64,000 nt of DNA from Paenibacillus sp. FSL A5-0031 (lineage in GTDB: Bacteria; Bacillota; Bacilli; Paenibacillales; Paenibacillaceae), in NCBI RefSeq assembly GCF_001956295.1, contig NZ_MRTD01000023.1, positions 1 through 64,000 on the forward strand, given 5' to 3'. How positions within the stretch are numbered: the stretch's first letter is position 1; every line of letters starts with the position of its first letter. A program made the translations under genes and the position numbers. The notes beneath the pieces are model-generated. The model did not search any database and had not been told where the DNA came from. It worked only from the letters and a program-made list of their open reading frames with translations. Positions 35,674 to 43,640 of this stretch are shown piece after piece.

Positions 35674-36879
35674 ATGGATAATCGCTTGAGAGCCAGCACT
35701 GAGCCTATGATCATTACGAACGGAAAGATCGTTTTGCCTGGCCAAATGGCTGAAGGGGCAATTGCTATTATCGATGGACGAATAACTGCTGTGCTGCACG
35801 ATGAACTCGCAATCAGCAATTGGATAAAGCTGCACCCCCAGTCTATAAACATAGATGCGAAGCAGCAATACATCCTTCCAGGTCTAATTGACATTCATTG
35901 CGATGCGATTGAGAAAGAAGTGCAGCCGCGTCCCAATACATTGTTTCCTTTGGATATGGCATTGCTGGAGTTTGAACGGAAGCTTCCGGTGCATGGCATA
36001 ACTACGATGTATCATTCATTATCGCTTGGCGTAGGGCTTAGTTTGCGAGGAGATCATTTGCTAACGGGGATGATTGAGTATATTAACAGCTACCGCAATA
36101 AACGATCGATGATTCGCAATCGTATACATTTGCGCTTTGAGATATCACATTTGGCAGGTATGCCAATAGTTGAACGGTTTTTGAATGAGAAAGCGATTGA
36201 TTATTTATCGTTTATGGATCATTCACCTGGGCAAGGCCAATATCGTGAGCCCGGCTCTTTTGAGCGTTATGTAATGAAGAATCAGGGTGTAGGCGTCGTA
36301 GAGGTACGTGCAATTGTTGATAATCTCATTCAGCAAAGGCAACTGGTAAACGGTGACCATTTGAAGAATCTGAGCAAACTAGCAGCTAAAGCTGGCATAG
36401 CCGTTGCCTCACATGACGATGATTCGGTGGAGAAGGTAGATGAGTCGCTTGATTATGGGGTTTCTGTCTGTGAGTTTCCAATTAATATGGTTACGGCAAA
36501 ATATGCTTCTAAGCGAGGGCTTCGTGTTTGTGTAGGTGCTCCTAATGTTGTTAGAGGTGCGTCTCATGATAACAATTTAAAGGCGGTCGACGCAATTGCT
36601 GCTGGTGCTGCCCATATTTTATGCTCAGACTATCATCCATCTTCTATGCTGGCAGCTGTGTTTAAGCTTGCAGATGAAGGGATTGCCGCTTTGCCAGCTG
36701 CGGTACGGATGGTCTCATTACATCCAGCGCAGGCATTGGGCGTGGATGGTGACATTGGTTCCATAGAGCTTGGCAAAGCAGCGGATTTAATTATTGTGGA
36801 TCGTTATGATGGCCTGCCTTGGGTAACAGCTACCATTATCGGAGGCCAAATTGTTTATTCTGCAGCTGTGCGTTACTGA
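35674..36879 (+). CDS. phnM: PhnM-like amidohydrolase, orphan
   Basis: A 401-residue amidohydrolase-fold protein. The N-terminal metallo-dependent segment is IITNGKIVLPGQMAEGAIAI and LPGLIDIHCDAIEKEVQPRP near residue 71, whose HCDAIE and QPRP are typical of PhnM, the alpha-D-ribose 1-methylphosphonate 5-triphosphate diphosphohydrolase. Further HDDD and CSDYHPSSML carry metal-binding residues. No other C-P lyase genes (phnG-L, phnJ) lie within the window. Its stop codon region overlaps the converging sspI gene by seven bases. Confidence 0.88.
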   Translation: MDNRLRASTEPMIITNGKIVLPGQMAEGAIAIIDGRITAVLHDELAISNWIKLHPQSINIDAKQQYILPGLIDIHCDAIEKEVQPRPNTLFPLDMALLEFERKLPVHGITTMYHSLSLGVGLSLRGDHLLTGMIEYINSYRNKRSMIRNRIHLRFEISHLAGMPIVERFLNEKAIDYLSFMDHSPGQGQYREPGSFERYVMKNQGVGVVEVRAIVDNLIQQRQLVNGDHLKNLSKLAAKAGIAVASHDDDSVEKVDESLDYGVSVCEFPINMVTAKYASKRGLRVCVGAPNVVRGASHDNNLKAVDAIAAGAAHILCSDYHPSSMLAAVFKLADEGIAALPAAVRMVSLHPAQALGVDGDIGSIELGKAADLIIVDRYDGLPWVTATIIGGQIVYSAAVRY

Positions 36880-37106
36880 GACGGATTAGCATGCTCAGAA
36901 TGATGAAGATGCCTATATAAGGAATCAACCATTCGCTCTTGCTCTAGCTCAGTGGATTGCTGCCAGATCATCTCAAAAAGTACACCAAGCCCTGGCAAAG
37001 CACGCTCATCCGCGCCAATTGAGTCTTCAATGACTTCCGATAGATCTTTCGCAGAGTTATCCTGCACACGCATAACGATTGCTTGACGCAGATCAATTTC
37101 TTTCAA
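36873..37106 (-). CDS. sspI: Small acid-soluble spore protein I-like
   Basis: A 77-residue protein starting KEIDLRQAIVMRVQDNSAKD after the initiator, with ALPGLGVLFEMIWQ near residue 36, the hallmark of SspI. The TTG at 37106 lies eight bases after AGGAGG; the ATG at 37127 is upstream of this site and is rejected. SspI is a minor spore-core protein made under a forespore sigma factor. Its presence supports an endospore-forming host. Confidence 0.88.
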   Translation of the reverse strand: MKEIDLRQAIVMRVQDNSAKDLSEVIEDSIGADERALPGLGVLFEMIWQQSTELEQERMVDSLYRHLHHSEHANPSQ

Positions 37107-37242
37107 ACTAAACAGCCTCCTGCCCATTGGGATTTACTTATTTACTATGTCCAGTGTATGCTTCTTTCATCCGAATGAGCAAGCTATGGTATACTGTCTA
37201 AATAACTGCAGCAATCATCCGCGTAAGGAGGATTATGTATCG

Positions 37243-37908
37243 ATGGCAAAGAAGCAATACGCAGTAATTGGAATGGGGCGTTTTGGCTCGAGCATTGCAA
37301 AAGCTTTGACAGATATGGGCTTTGAGGTATTAGCTATTGACTCGAACGAACAGCGAGTACAAGAAGTCGTTAATTTTGTAACTCATGCAGTATCCGCTGA
37401 TTCTACGGATGAGGAAGCGCTTCGAGCGCTCGGTATTCGGAATTTTGATGTTGTTGTCGTAGCGATAGGACAAGACATTCAGTCAAGCATTTTGACGACG
37501 CTCATTTTGAAGGATCTAGGAGTAAAAACGTTAATCGTCAAAGCTCAAAACGAGCTTCATGGTAAAGTTGTAGGCAAAATTGGTGCCGATAAGGTCGTTT
37601 TCCCCGAACGGGATATGGGCCTGCGCGTTGCGCATCATCTTGTGTCGCCTAACATTCTTGATTATATCGAGATATCAGACGATTACAGCATCATTGAAAT
37701 TAAAGCTCCCGAGCCAATGATTGGACAAAGCTTAAAGAAGCTCGATATTAGGGCGAAGTATAAATGTAATGTTATGGCTATCAAAACAGGGTCTACCATG
37801 AACATCGCTCCATATGCGGACGATTTAATTGGCAGGGACGATATTCTTGTTATTGTAGGTAAAAACTCAGATCTAACAAATTTAGAAATTGCATATTCGG
37901 AAGGTTAA
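37243..37908 (+). CDS. ktrA: Potassium uptake regulatory subunit, KtrA/TrkA-type
   Basis: A 221-residue cytoplasmic protein. The RCK N-domain has the Rossmann motif YAVIGMGRFGSSIAKAL, an acidic DSNEQRV end of strand two, and SADSTDEEALRALGI. A TrkA-C domain occupies about residues 140-220. It gates a KtrB-type potassium channel, whose gene is not in the window. The ATG at 37243 follows AAGGAGG at a rather long distance of 11 bases. An extended -10 TGGTATACT lies near 37187. Potassium uptake complements the nearby osmoprotectant importer. Confidence 0.9.
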   Translation: MAKKQYAVIGMGRFGSSIAKALTDMGFEVLAIDSNEQRVQEVVNFVTHAVSADSTDEEALRALGIRNFDVVVVAIGQDIQSSILTTLILKDLGVKTLIVKAQNELHGKVVGKIGADKVVFPERDMGLRVAHHLVSPNILDYIEISDDYSIIEIKAPEPMIGQSLKKLDIRAKYKCNVMAIKTGSTMNIAPYADDLIGRDDILVIVGKNSDLTNLEIAYSEG

Positions 37909-37916
37909 ATCAAACT

Positions 37917-38741
37917 ATGAATGAAAATTTTGATTCTTTGCTATCATCTGTACAAAATGACAGAGTCAAGCAGTGGGCATCGCTGCTAGACAAAAAATAC
38001 CGTGATCGCAGCGGCCAATTCCTAATAGAAGGCGTTCATCTCGTATTGGAAGCGCTGAGAGGTACAGCAAAAGTTACGACGATAGTTTATGATGCAGAAC
38101 GTGGTATTCCCGGAGAGCTTAAGCTGGAGCGAGAAACGAATGATACGGATGCGACACTCGGTTTAGAGTGGGTTCAAGCTTCTCGATCGGTCATGTCAAA
38201 ATGCACAGGAACGGATACGCCTCCACCTGTATTTGCTATTTTGTCAAAGCTGTCTGTACATAAAGAGGCATTATATCGCAAAAACGGGCTTGTCGTTGTG
38301 CTTGACGGCGTACGAGATCCTGGAAATGCAGGAACGATCATCCGCAGCGCGGATGCGGTTGGCGCAGATGCTGTTATTTTGGGCAAAGGCTGCGTGGACC
38401 TCTACAATCCGAAAACCGTAAGATCTACGATGGGTTCTTTATTCCATCTGCCTATTATAGAAGCGGATTTAAAAGAACTTCTGCCCGAAGCGAAAGAAAA
38501 AGGCATGAAGCTTATTGGGACAAGCCTGCAAGCAGAGCATACCTGCTATGGCTACGACTGGACACAGTCAACATGGCTGCTGATGGGAAGCGAATCAGAA
38601 GGACTGTCTCCTGAAGTTCGCGCGCTCGTGGACGAATCGGTCATTATTCCGATGGTTGGACAAGCAGAGTCGTTAAATGTTGCGATGGCAGCTACGGTTT
38701 TGCTCTATGAAAGCTTGCGTCAGCGGGCTTATAACAAATAA
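37917..38741 (+). CDS. TrmH/SpoU-family RNA 2'-O-methyltransferase
   Basis: A 274-residue enzyme with an N-terminal substrate-binding domain (VKQWASLLDKKYRDRSGQFL, LEALRG) and a SPOUT methyltransferase domain carrying motif 1 DGVRDPGNAGTIIRSADAVG, motif 2 LLMGSESEGLSPEV and motif 3 IPMVGQAESLNVAMAATVLLYE. Such YsgA-like proteins methylate 23S rRNA ribose. It starts eight bases after ktrA. Its last five codons and stop lie in the left copy of a 20-base direct repeat that brackets an inserted element, so the C-terminus is intact but its natural terminator is now displaced. Confidence 0.92.
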   Translation: MNENFDSLLSSVQNDRVKQWASLLDKKYRDRSGQFLIEGVHLVLEALRGTAKVTTIVYDAERGIPGELKLERETNDTDATLGLEWVQASRSVMSKCTGTDTPPPVFAILSKLSVHKEALYRKNGLVVVLDGVRDPGNAGTIIRSADAVGADAVILGKGCVDLYNPKTVRSTMGSLFHLPIIEADLKELLPEAKEKGMKLIGTSLQAEHTCYGYDWTQSTWLLMGSESEGLSPEVRALVDESVIIPMVGQAESLNVAMAATVLLYESLRQRAYNK

Positions 38742-39238
38742 ATAATTCCTGTCCAAATTTCAAATTTATCGTCCCTAACTAAAATTAACTGTCCCAAACC
38801 ACCAAAGGCTGGAACCTGGTTGACGATTGCCCCAACCATTTCTCCAGTCTTTTTCTCTCCTCTTAAAACATCACAGCAGGGATTTCCTATTCAAATCCCG
38901 AATAGGTAATCAAGTAGAAACCCAGTCTACTCAAGGCTTTTGGAGTAAGCTGGGACGGTTTTACTCAGACATTCCCAGACTTTTATCCATGCGATTTAAC
39001 TGCTGATACCTTCTTTTCTCAAGCATTTCTCTGCCCATTTAGGGACACGAATTATTATTCGTTTTCGATCACAATTGAGCCAGTCCTCTTCCAGTTTTCA
39101 GGTCTTTTCCCCCTCATTTTTGGGACAGGAATTTTTATCTCAGAATTGGCGGTGAGACCTTGTGGGGTAAGGGATTGGGGGCTGGTGTTTTGGGGACAGT
39201 TATTTTTAGTTTTCTACAGGGCTTATAACAAATAAATA
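38725..39238. mobile_element. Inserted 474-bp structured element between 20-bp direct repeats
   Basis: GGGCTTATAACAAATAAATA occurs at 38725-38744 and 39219-39238. Between them no ORF is seen. GTCC(C) motifs face right at 38751, 38771 and 38791, and GGGAC motifs at about 39041, 39122 and 39194, forming imperfect terminal inverted repeats. One pair is AATTCCTGTCC(C)AAA with its reverse complement near 39120; another is AACTAAAATTAACTGTCCC with its partner near 39190-39212. Internal perfect hairpins are CCTATTC/GAATAGG (38886-38906) and CCCAG-CTACTC/GAGTA-CTGGG (38921-38954). Confidence 0.7.
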
Positions 39239-39246
39239 TCGAAATC

Positions 39247-39286
39247 AAAAAAAGGCTGCTACAAGGTTATTTCCTTGTGACAGCCT
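39247..39286 (-). terminator. Intrinsic terminator for the superoxide dismutase gene
   Basis: On the minus strand AGGCTG-ACAAGG pairs with CCTTGT-CAGCCT and is followed by T7. Its T-rich right flank may allow use in the other direction too, and before the upstream insertion it would have served the methyltransferase gene. Confidence 0.9.
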
Positions 39287-39304
39287 CTCGTTTTTCACGC
39301 TAGC

Positions 39305-39841
39305 TTATTGGATAACTCCGCAAGCGATACGATTACCAGAATTTCCGGATGGATCGGTAACATAATCATCTTCTTTTTCATGGATGATAATGGATGTGCC
39401 GCCGTCCTTTAATAAGGAATTTGGTTTGCCTTTCAAGAGCGTCACATCGCTGCTTACGATATCAGCCTTCACTTTGCCATCGGCATCTACCGTAATATTG
39501 GGGAGGTCACCGTTATGGTAGCCTTTTGGATTGTTAAAGCCATGCTGCTTATTCACTGGATTGAAATGAGCTTCAGCTGTTTTGAAATCAGGAGTATCGC
39601 ATTTGCCCACGCTGTGAAAGTGAATACCATGCTTGCCTGGAGCAAGCTTCTCCGCTTCAATGTGCAAATATACTTTGTCAGCTTTTTGGGTGAGCTGAGC
39701 TGATCCAATATGTTGGCCTTCGCTGTTAATTATAGTGACAAGTACTCCAGCAGGTTCAGCATTTGGATTTGGATGTGCTAATACAATTCCAAATGTTTGG
39801 GTCAGGAATAGCAAACAGACTAACATAGATATTTTTCTCAT
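39305..39841 (-). CDS. sodC: Cu-Zn superoxide dismutase, secreted
   Basis: A 178-residue secreted protein with a signal peptide at residues 1-22 (MLVCLLFLTQTFGIVLAHP). The SodC fold shows metal ligands in HGIHFHSVGKCDTPDF, AEAHFNPVNKQHG and HEKEDDY, and the closing GNSGNRIACGVI. It dismutates superoxide outside the cytoplasmic membrane. The ATG at 39841 follows GGGAG by six bases. Divergent from a GNAT gene. Confidence 0.92.
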   Translation of the reverse strand: MRKISMLVCLLFLTQTFGIVLAHPNPNAEPAGVLVTIINSEGQHIGSAQLTQKADKVYLHIEAEKLAPGKHGIHFHSVGKCDTPDFKTAEAHFNPVNKQHGFNNPKGYHNGDLPNITVDADGKVKADIVSSDVTLLKGKPNSLLKDGGTSIIIHEKEDDYVTDPSGNSGNRIACGVIQ

Positions 39842-39953
39842 CGTATTCTCCCATTCATCATGTTTTTGTTTTGGCCGCATAGAAAACGGCAATATGCTTA
39901 TAGTGTGCAAAACGATTACTTTTATACATAAAAATCCAGCTGGAGGAATGAGT

Positions 39954-40424
39954 ATGAATATTAGAAGGTTCCTTAAAGAGGATATTAGTGAGGTTGTTTC
40001 CTTATTCTATGAAACGGTGCATGAAGTAAACAAACAACATTATTCACAAGATCAGCTTAACGCTTGGGCTCCACAAGATGAGACAGACCAAAAAATCGAA
40101 GCTTGGAAGGAATCCATGGTTCGAAATATTACTTTTATCGCTGAGAACAGCGGTCAAATTGTAGGATTTGCTGACATAACCTATGGAGGGGAACTGGATC
40201 GAATGTATGTCCATAAGGATTATCAGAGAAGAGGCGTAGCTTCAGCCCTATTGAAAAAACTTGAAGCTGAAGCTGGTCGACTAGGGGTAAATGAGATAAA
40301 AACAGATGCGAGCATAACAGCAAAACCATTTTTTGAACGTCATGAATACCGGGAAGTTGAGTCACAAGTCGTGGAACGGAGAGGTGTGAAATTAAACAAT
40401 TTTAAAATGATCAAAAAGCTTTAA
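39954..40424 (+). CDS. GNAT-family N-acetyltransferase
   Basis: A 156-residue protein with the acetyl-CoA-binding segment GELDRMYVHKDYQRRGVASALLKKLEAEA near residues 80-110, containing the Q/R-x-x-G-x-A signature. The ATG at 39954 is seven bases after TGGAGG; the longer frame upstream runs through the divergent sodC promoter and is rejected. The substrate is unknown; the C-terminal FFERHEYREVE pattern resembles YjaB/PhnO-like acetyltransferases. Confidence 0.9.
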   Translation: MNIRRFLKEDISEVVSLFYETVHEVNKQHYSQDQLNAWAPQDETDQKIEAWKESMVRNITFIAENSGQIVGFADITYGGELDRMYVHKDYQRRGVASALLKKLEAEAGRLGVNEIKTDASITAKPFFERHEYREVESQVVERRGVKLNNFKMIKKL

Positions 40425-40447
40425 GAATACTCATACGAAGAAGAATA

Positions 40448-40606
40448 CTATGTAGCCGCTGTGTTTGTCGCTTCGTTCTGAATGCTATGAACACCCATCA
40501 CAACTGCAATAAGCTCAAAGTCTATAGTTCCAGCAGAGGCTCCATTTGCATCCATAATCGTTGTTTCACCAGCACTAAAGAAGTTGTCTTTAAAATAAAG
40601 CTCCAC
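40448..40606 (-). pseudogene. Short ORF, possible remnant of a tubby/LURP-one-like protein
   Basis: A 52-codon frame opens with GTG after AAAGGTGG. Its first ~32 residues (ELYFKDNFFSAGETTIMDANG) resemble, from memory, the start of LURP-one/tubby-C-like proteins of Bacillota; the remaining residues do not continue that fold and the frame soon stops. It could be a decayed gene or a small functional peptide. Confidence 0.35.
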
Positions 40607-40646
40607 TTGAATACCACCTTTCCGTTTAAGAATAAGGAATGTCCGG

Positions 40647-41066
40647 CTAGCCAAATATATTTTTTACAAACGGAGTTACGGGCATATCTATTAAATCACG
40701 CATAGGAATCCACTTTGCGCCTAACGAGTCTTGGCCATCGCCATCCGTTTTTAGATTGAATGTTTCATCTACTAGGTTTACATCATAAATAATGCCGATA
40801 TGATGCATCTCTTCTAATTTATCCGTTTTAAATGGCCAGATCAGCGTATATGACATTGTCGTTTTGATGGTGCCAGTTAACGCTGTAATTCCTGTCTCTT
40901 CTTCAAACTCTCTAATGAGTGTTTGATCAGGCTCTTCTCCAAATTCAATTGACCCTCCCGGGAAATCCCACTTCCCTGTATGCGGCCCTCTGCCTTTTTT
41001 GATGAGCAATACTTTATCGTCTTTCCTCAAGACGCCGTACACCCCAAGATGTGTAAATCTATCCAT
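40647..41066 (-). CDS. NUDIX hydrolase
   Basis: A 139-residue protein with the complete Nudix box GGSIEFGEEPDQTLIREFEE-ETGI (pattern G-x5-E-x7-RE-x2-EE-x-G) near residues 36-59. It hydrolyses a nucleoside diphosphate derivative not identifiable here. GAAGGAGG precedes the ATG at 41066. It is divergent from the ABC-F leader region. Confidence 0.92.
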   Translation of the reverse strand: MDRFTHLGVYGVLRKDDKVLLIKKGRGPHTGKWDFPGGSIEFGEEPDQTLIREFEEETGITALTGTIKTTMSYTLIWPFKTDKLEEMHHIGIIYDVNLVDETFNLKTDGDGQDSLGAKWIPMRDLIDMPVTPFVKNIFG

Positions 41067-41143
41067 ATATAAGCCTCCTTCACAATATCATCTTCGACAT
41101 CATATATGCTCACTCCTTGTAAATACAAAAATTGGTTTGGCTA

Positions 41144-41173
41144 TTGCAATAACACTTGCCCTTATGTTATTTT
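41144..41173 (+). promoter_or_regulatory. Promoter candidate for the ABC-F leader transcript
   Basis: TTGCAA at 41144-41149 with TATTTT at 41168-41173, 18 bases apart, upstream of the leader ribosome binding site. The -10 is poor. The rest of the 41067-41204 divergent region shows no further feature. Confidence 0.35.
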
Positions 41174-41204
41174 AAAAAGAATGAATGAAAGGGAGGTGAA
41201 GTAG

Positions 41205-41348
41205 GTGAATCACGAAATGGTTAATAACCGTATTAGCCAGCTGCCGATTGCTATGGCTGGCATTGTTCATACATTTTCCGCGAACGGGAGAGGTCTGTCC
41301 AATTATGCTCATACGATTAAACCATTCGCGAGAAGACGCCTACTTTAA
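41205..41348 (+). CDS. Leader peptide ORF upstream of the ABC-F gene
   Basis: A 47-codon ORF begins with GTG at 41205 behind GGGAGGTGAAGTA and ends with TAA at 41346-41348. The product starts NHEMVNNRISQLPIAMAG after the initiator and ends PFARRRLL. Six bases after the stop comes a hairpin, then an intrinsic terminator, then the ABC-F gene. Short translated leaders before a terminator are the known hallmark of ribosome-mediated attenuation of ABC-F antibiotic-resistance genes. The basic RRR end near the stop is a candidate stalling site. The function is inferred from layout; the ribosome binding site is excellent. Confidence 0.72.
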   Translation: MNHEMVNNRISQLPIAMAGIVHTFSANGRGLSNYAHTIKPFARRRLL

Positions 41349-41354
41349 CCACTA

Positions 41355-41408
41355 CGGATAGCTTTACCATCCGAAGGGTCGCAGGCTTGTTGCTGCGGCT
41401 CTTTTTTT
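41355..41408 (+). terminator. Attenuator: hairpin plus intrinsic terminator before the ABC-F gene
   Basis: CGGAT at 41355-41359 pairs with ATCCG at 41369-41373. Immediately downstream GGGTCGCAG (41376-41384) pairs with CTGCGGCTC (41393-41401), followed by a T run to 41408. The terminator lies between the leader ORF and the ABC-F gene, so full transcription of the latter requires read-through. I could not identify a convincing antiterminator pairing by eye. Confidence 0.82.
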
Positions 41409-41454
41409 GTTGTGTTTGAGAGTCAGGGTCTTCATCTAACAGGAGGCTCTTCAC

Positions 41455-43371
41455 ATGATTATTGTTAATATACAGGAAATAAAGAAATACCACGCCGCAA
41501 ATCTGATATTTGATGGACTAACGCTGCAAATACAAGCAGGCGAGAAGATCGGGTTGATTGGCCGCAACGGAAGCGGAAAATCGACATTGCTTCGCCTAAT
41601 TTCAGGTCATGATCAGGTAGATGAGGGAATGCTTACGGTACAGAAGGAGCTGGCAATCGGATATTTGCCGCAGACACCTGCCGAATTTGATAAGCTGACC
41701 GTGTATGAAGTTTTGGCTTATGGCTATCAAGACTTAATGGCGTGCAAGCATCAGATGACGCAGATGGAAACAGAGATGTCGAGTCCGCAAATGCTTGCTG
41801 ATTCAGCTGCTTTGGAGCGTTTGCTGAAAACATACTCGCTGGCTCAGGAAAGATTCGAGAGAAGCGGCGGTTATGAGATGGATACGGCAATTGAGCAGGT
41901 CGCAACGGGTTTGCGTATCGATCGAGCTGTTTATTCACGAGGCTTTGGCAGCCTGTCCGGCGGTGAGAAAACGCGAATTGCACTTGCCTCCCAGTTGATT
42001 GTCCGACCGGCTTTGCTGCTGCTTGATGAACCTACGAACCATCTGGATTTGCGGGGGATGGAGTGGCTGGAGCAATTTATTCAGCAATATGATGGCGCAT
42101 GTGTCATCGTATCGCATGATCGTTATTTTCTTGATGAGGTGTGCTCCAAAATAATCGAGCTTGAGGACGGTACAGCACAAACCTTTCTTACAAACTATAG
42201 CGGATATGTGAAGGAGAAAGAGGAGCTTCTCTTGCAGCAGTTTGCGAATTTTCAAGAGCAGCAGAAGCAGATAAAGAAGATGAAGGAAACGATTAAGCGC
42301 TTGGAGGAATGGGGGCGTATCGGCGACAATGAGAAGTTTTTTAAACGCGCCGCTTCCATGCGCAAAGCTTTGGAAAAGCTGGAAATGATTAAACGACCGG
42401 TTCTTGATCCGAAGACCGCTGATTTCGAGCTTACAGCGCTTGATCGCTCTGGTCGTAAGGCAATTACCTTTGAGAATGTAACTAAACAATTCGGTGATCG
42501 GGTTATTTTGGAAAAAGCAGAGGGCAGCTTGTTCTATGGTGAGAAGGTTGTGCTGGTTGGGGACAATGGCTCAGGCAAAACGACGTTGTTTAAGATGCTG
42601 CTTGGCGAGCTTCAGCCAGATGATGGACAGCTAGTCCTTGGAGCTCGCCTTCATATCGGCTATTTGGCTCAAGAAGAGAAGGTTGACGATAAGCAGCTCA
42701 GCGTACTTGAATTTTTTAAAACGGAGGGCGGTTTAGAGGAAGGCGAGGCAAGGAATATACTGGCTAGCTATTTGTTTTATGGAACGGATGTATTTAAACC
42801 ACTTCATTTGCTGTCAGGCGGGGAATGGTCACGCCTTCGCCTCGCGCTGCTTATTCGTAAAAAACCGAATTTATTGCTGCTGGATGAGCCAACGAATCAT
42901 CTTGATGTCAGCTCCCGCGAGGCGCTGGAGGAAGCTTTGGAAAACTATGATGGAACGGTGCTGGCAATCTCGCATGATCGGTATTTTATCAATCGGCTGG
43001 CTAAACGAGTTTGGGAGCTTAATGAGGGAGCCATTCACACTTACTTGGGCAATTACGATGACTTTAAGTCAAAGCGGAAGCCTTATAAAACGAACGAGAA
43101 CATTGTTACCGTTAAAACGGAGCAGGTTGTGCGAGATCCGAAGCAATTAGCTATCCATTCAAAGACAAAACAAGGTGGAAGACTGGAGCGTACGAAGGAG
43201 CAATTGGAACAAGAGATTGCGAGGCTTGAAGCAAGTCTGCTAGAGGGCAATATGGAAATGGAGCAAATCGCGACAATGGGTGATCCAGCTGCGCTTGAAT
43301 CCATTTGGAATATGCAGGAGGAACGGCAAAAGCAGCTGGATCAGCTAATGGAAGTATGGTTGGAACTATAA
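41455..43371 (+). CDS. ABC-F family ribosomal protection-type ATPase
   Basis: A 638-residue cytoplasmic protein with two ABC domains and no membrane segments. Walker A motifs are GLIGRNGSGKST near residue 35 and LVGDNGSGKTT near 370; signatures LSGGEKTRIALA and LSGGEWSRLRLAL; Walker B LLLDEPTNHLDL and LLLDEPTNHLDV. The interdomain linker includes KKMKETIKRLEEWGRIGDNEKFFKRA, the arm that enters the ribosomal E/P-site region. A C-terminal coiled coil (LERTKEQLEQEIARLEASLL) follows. AGGAGG precedes the ATG. The leader ORF and attenuator favour an antibiotic-resistance role over a housekeeping one. Confidence 0.92.
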   Translation: MIIVNIQEIKKYHAANLIFDGLTLQIQAGEKIGLIGRNGSGKSTLLRLISGHDQVDEGMLTVQKELAIGYLPQTPAEFDKLTVYEVLAYGYQDLMACKHQMTQMETEMSSPQMLADSAALERLLKTYSLAQERFERSGGYEMDTAIEQVATGLRIDRAVYSRGFGSLSGGEKTRIALASQLIVRPALLLLDEPTNHLDLRGMEWLEQFIQQYDGACVIVSHDRYFLDEVCSKIIELEDGTAQTFLTNYSGYVKEKEELLLQQFANFQEQQKQIKKMKETIKRLEEWGRIGDNEKFFKRAASMRKALEKLEMIKRPVLDPKTADFELTALDRSGRKAITFENVTKQFGDRVILEKAEGSLFYGEKVVLVGDNGSGKTTLFKMLLGELQPDDGQLVLGARLHIGYLAQEEKVDDKQLSVLEFFKTEGGLEEGEARNILASYLFYGTDVFKPLHLLSGGEWSRLRLALLIRKKPNLLLLDEPTNHLDVSSREALEEALENYDGTVLAISHDRYFINRLAKRVWELNEGAIHTYLGNYDDFKSKRKPYKTNENIVTVKTEQVVRDPKQLAIHSKTKQGGRLERTKEQLEQEIARLEASLLEGNMEMEQIATMGDPAALESIWNMQEERQKQLDQLMEVWLEL

Positions 43372-43414
43372 TTTATAAAATGTTTCTACGCTAAATATAA
43401 CATGCTGTTATGTG

Positions 43415-43511
43415 TAACCCATGGTGAGATTCTCGTTTTGTAATGGTTGTAGTACATTGTAGTTAACCATTTTATGAGAATCTCCCTTGGGTTATTTCTT
43501 TTTTTTATGTG
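43415..43511 (+). terminator. Long imperfect hairpin after the ABC-F gene
   Basis: The arms at 43415-43460 and 43451-43494 share TAACCC/GGGTTA, GAGATTCTC/GAGAATCTC and ATGGTT/AACCAT, giving a hairpin of about 80 bases. A T-rich tract to 43511 follows, so it probably terminates the ABC-F transcript, although its length is greater than a usual terminator. Confidence 0.6.
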
Positions 43512-43640
43512 CAGCTAGCTGCGTTCACGATTTCAGTCGCTAGACGTATTGTTAATTAAAATTACAGGATGTATGATTATTTTGCTATATAAATAAGGTT
43601 AAGCAGGTGGAAAATGGTAATAAAGGTAAGGAGGTTTATT

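Noticed and set aside
37147..37242. Possible cyclic di-AMP riboswitch before ktrA
   Set aside because: The promoter-like extended -10 lies only about 50 bases before the start codon, leaving no room for that riboswitch, and no conserved motif is visible.
41935..42489. 184-codon minus-strand frame
   Set aside because: It is opposite the first ABC domain and linker of the ABC-F protein; composition is that of an antisense frame.
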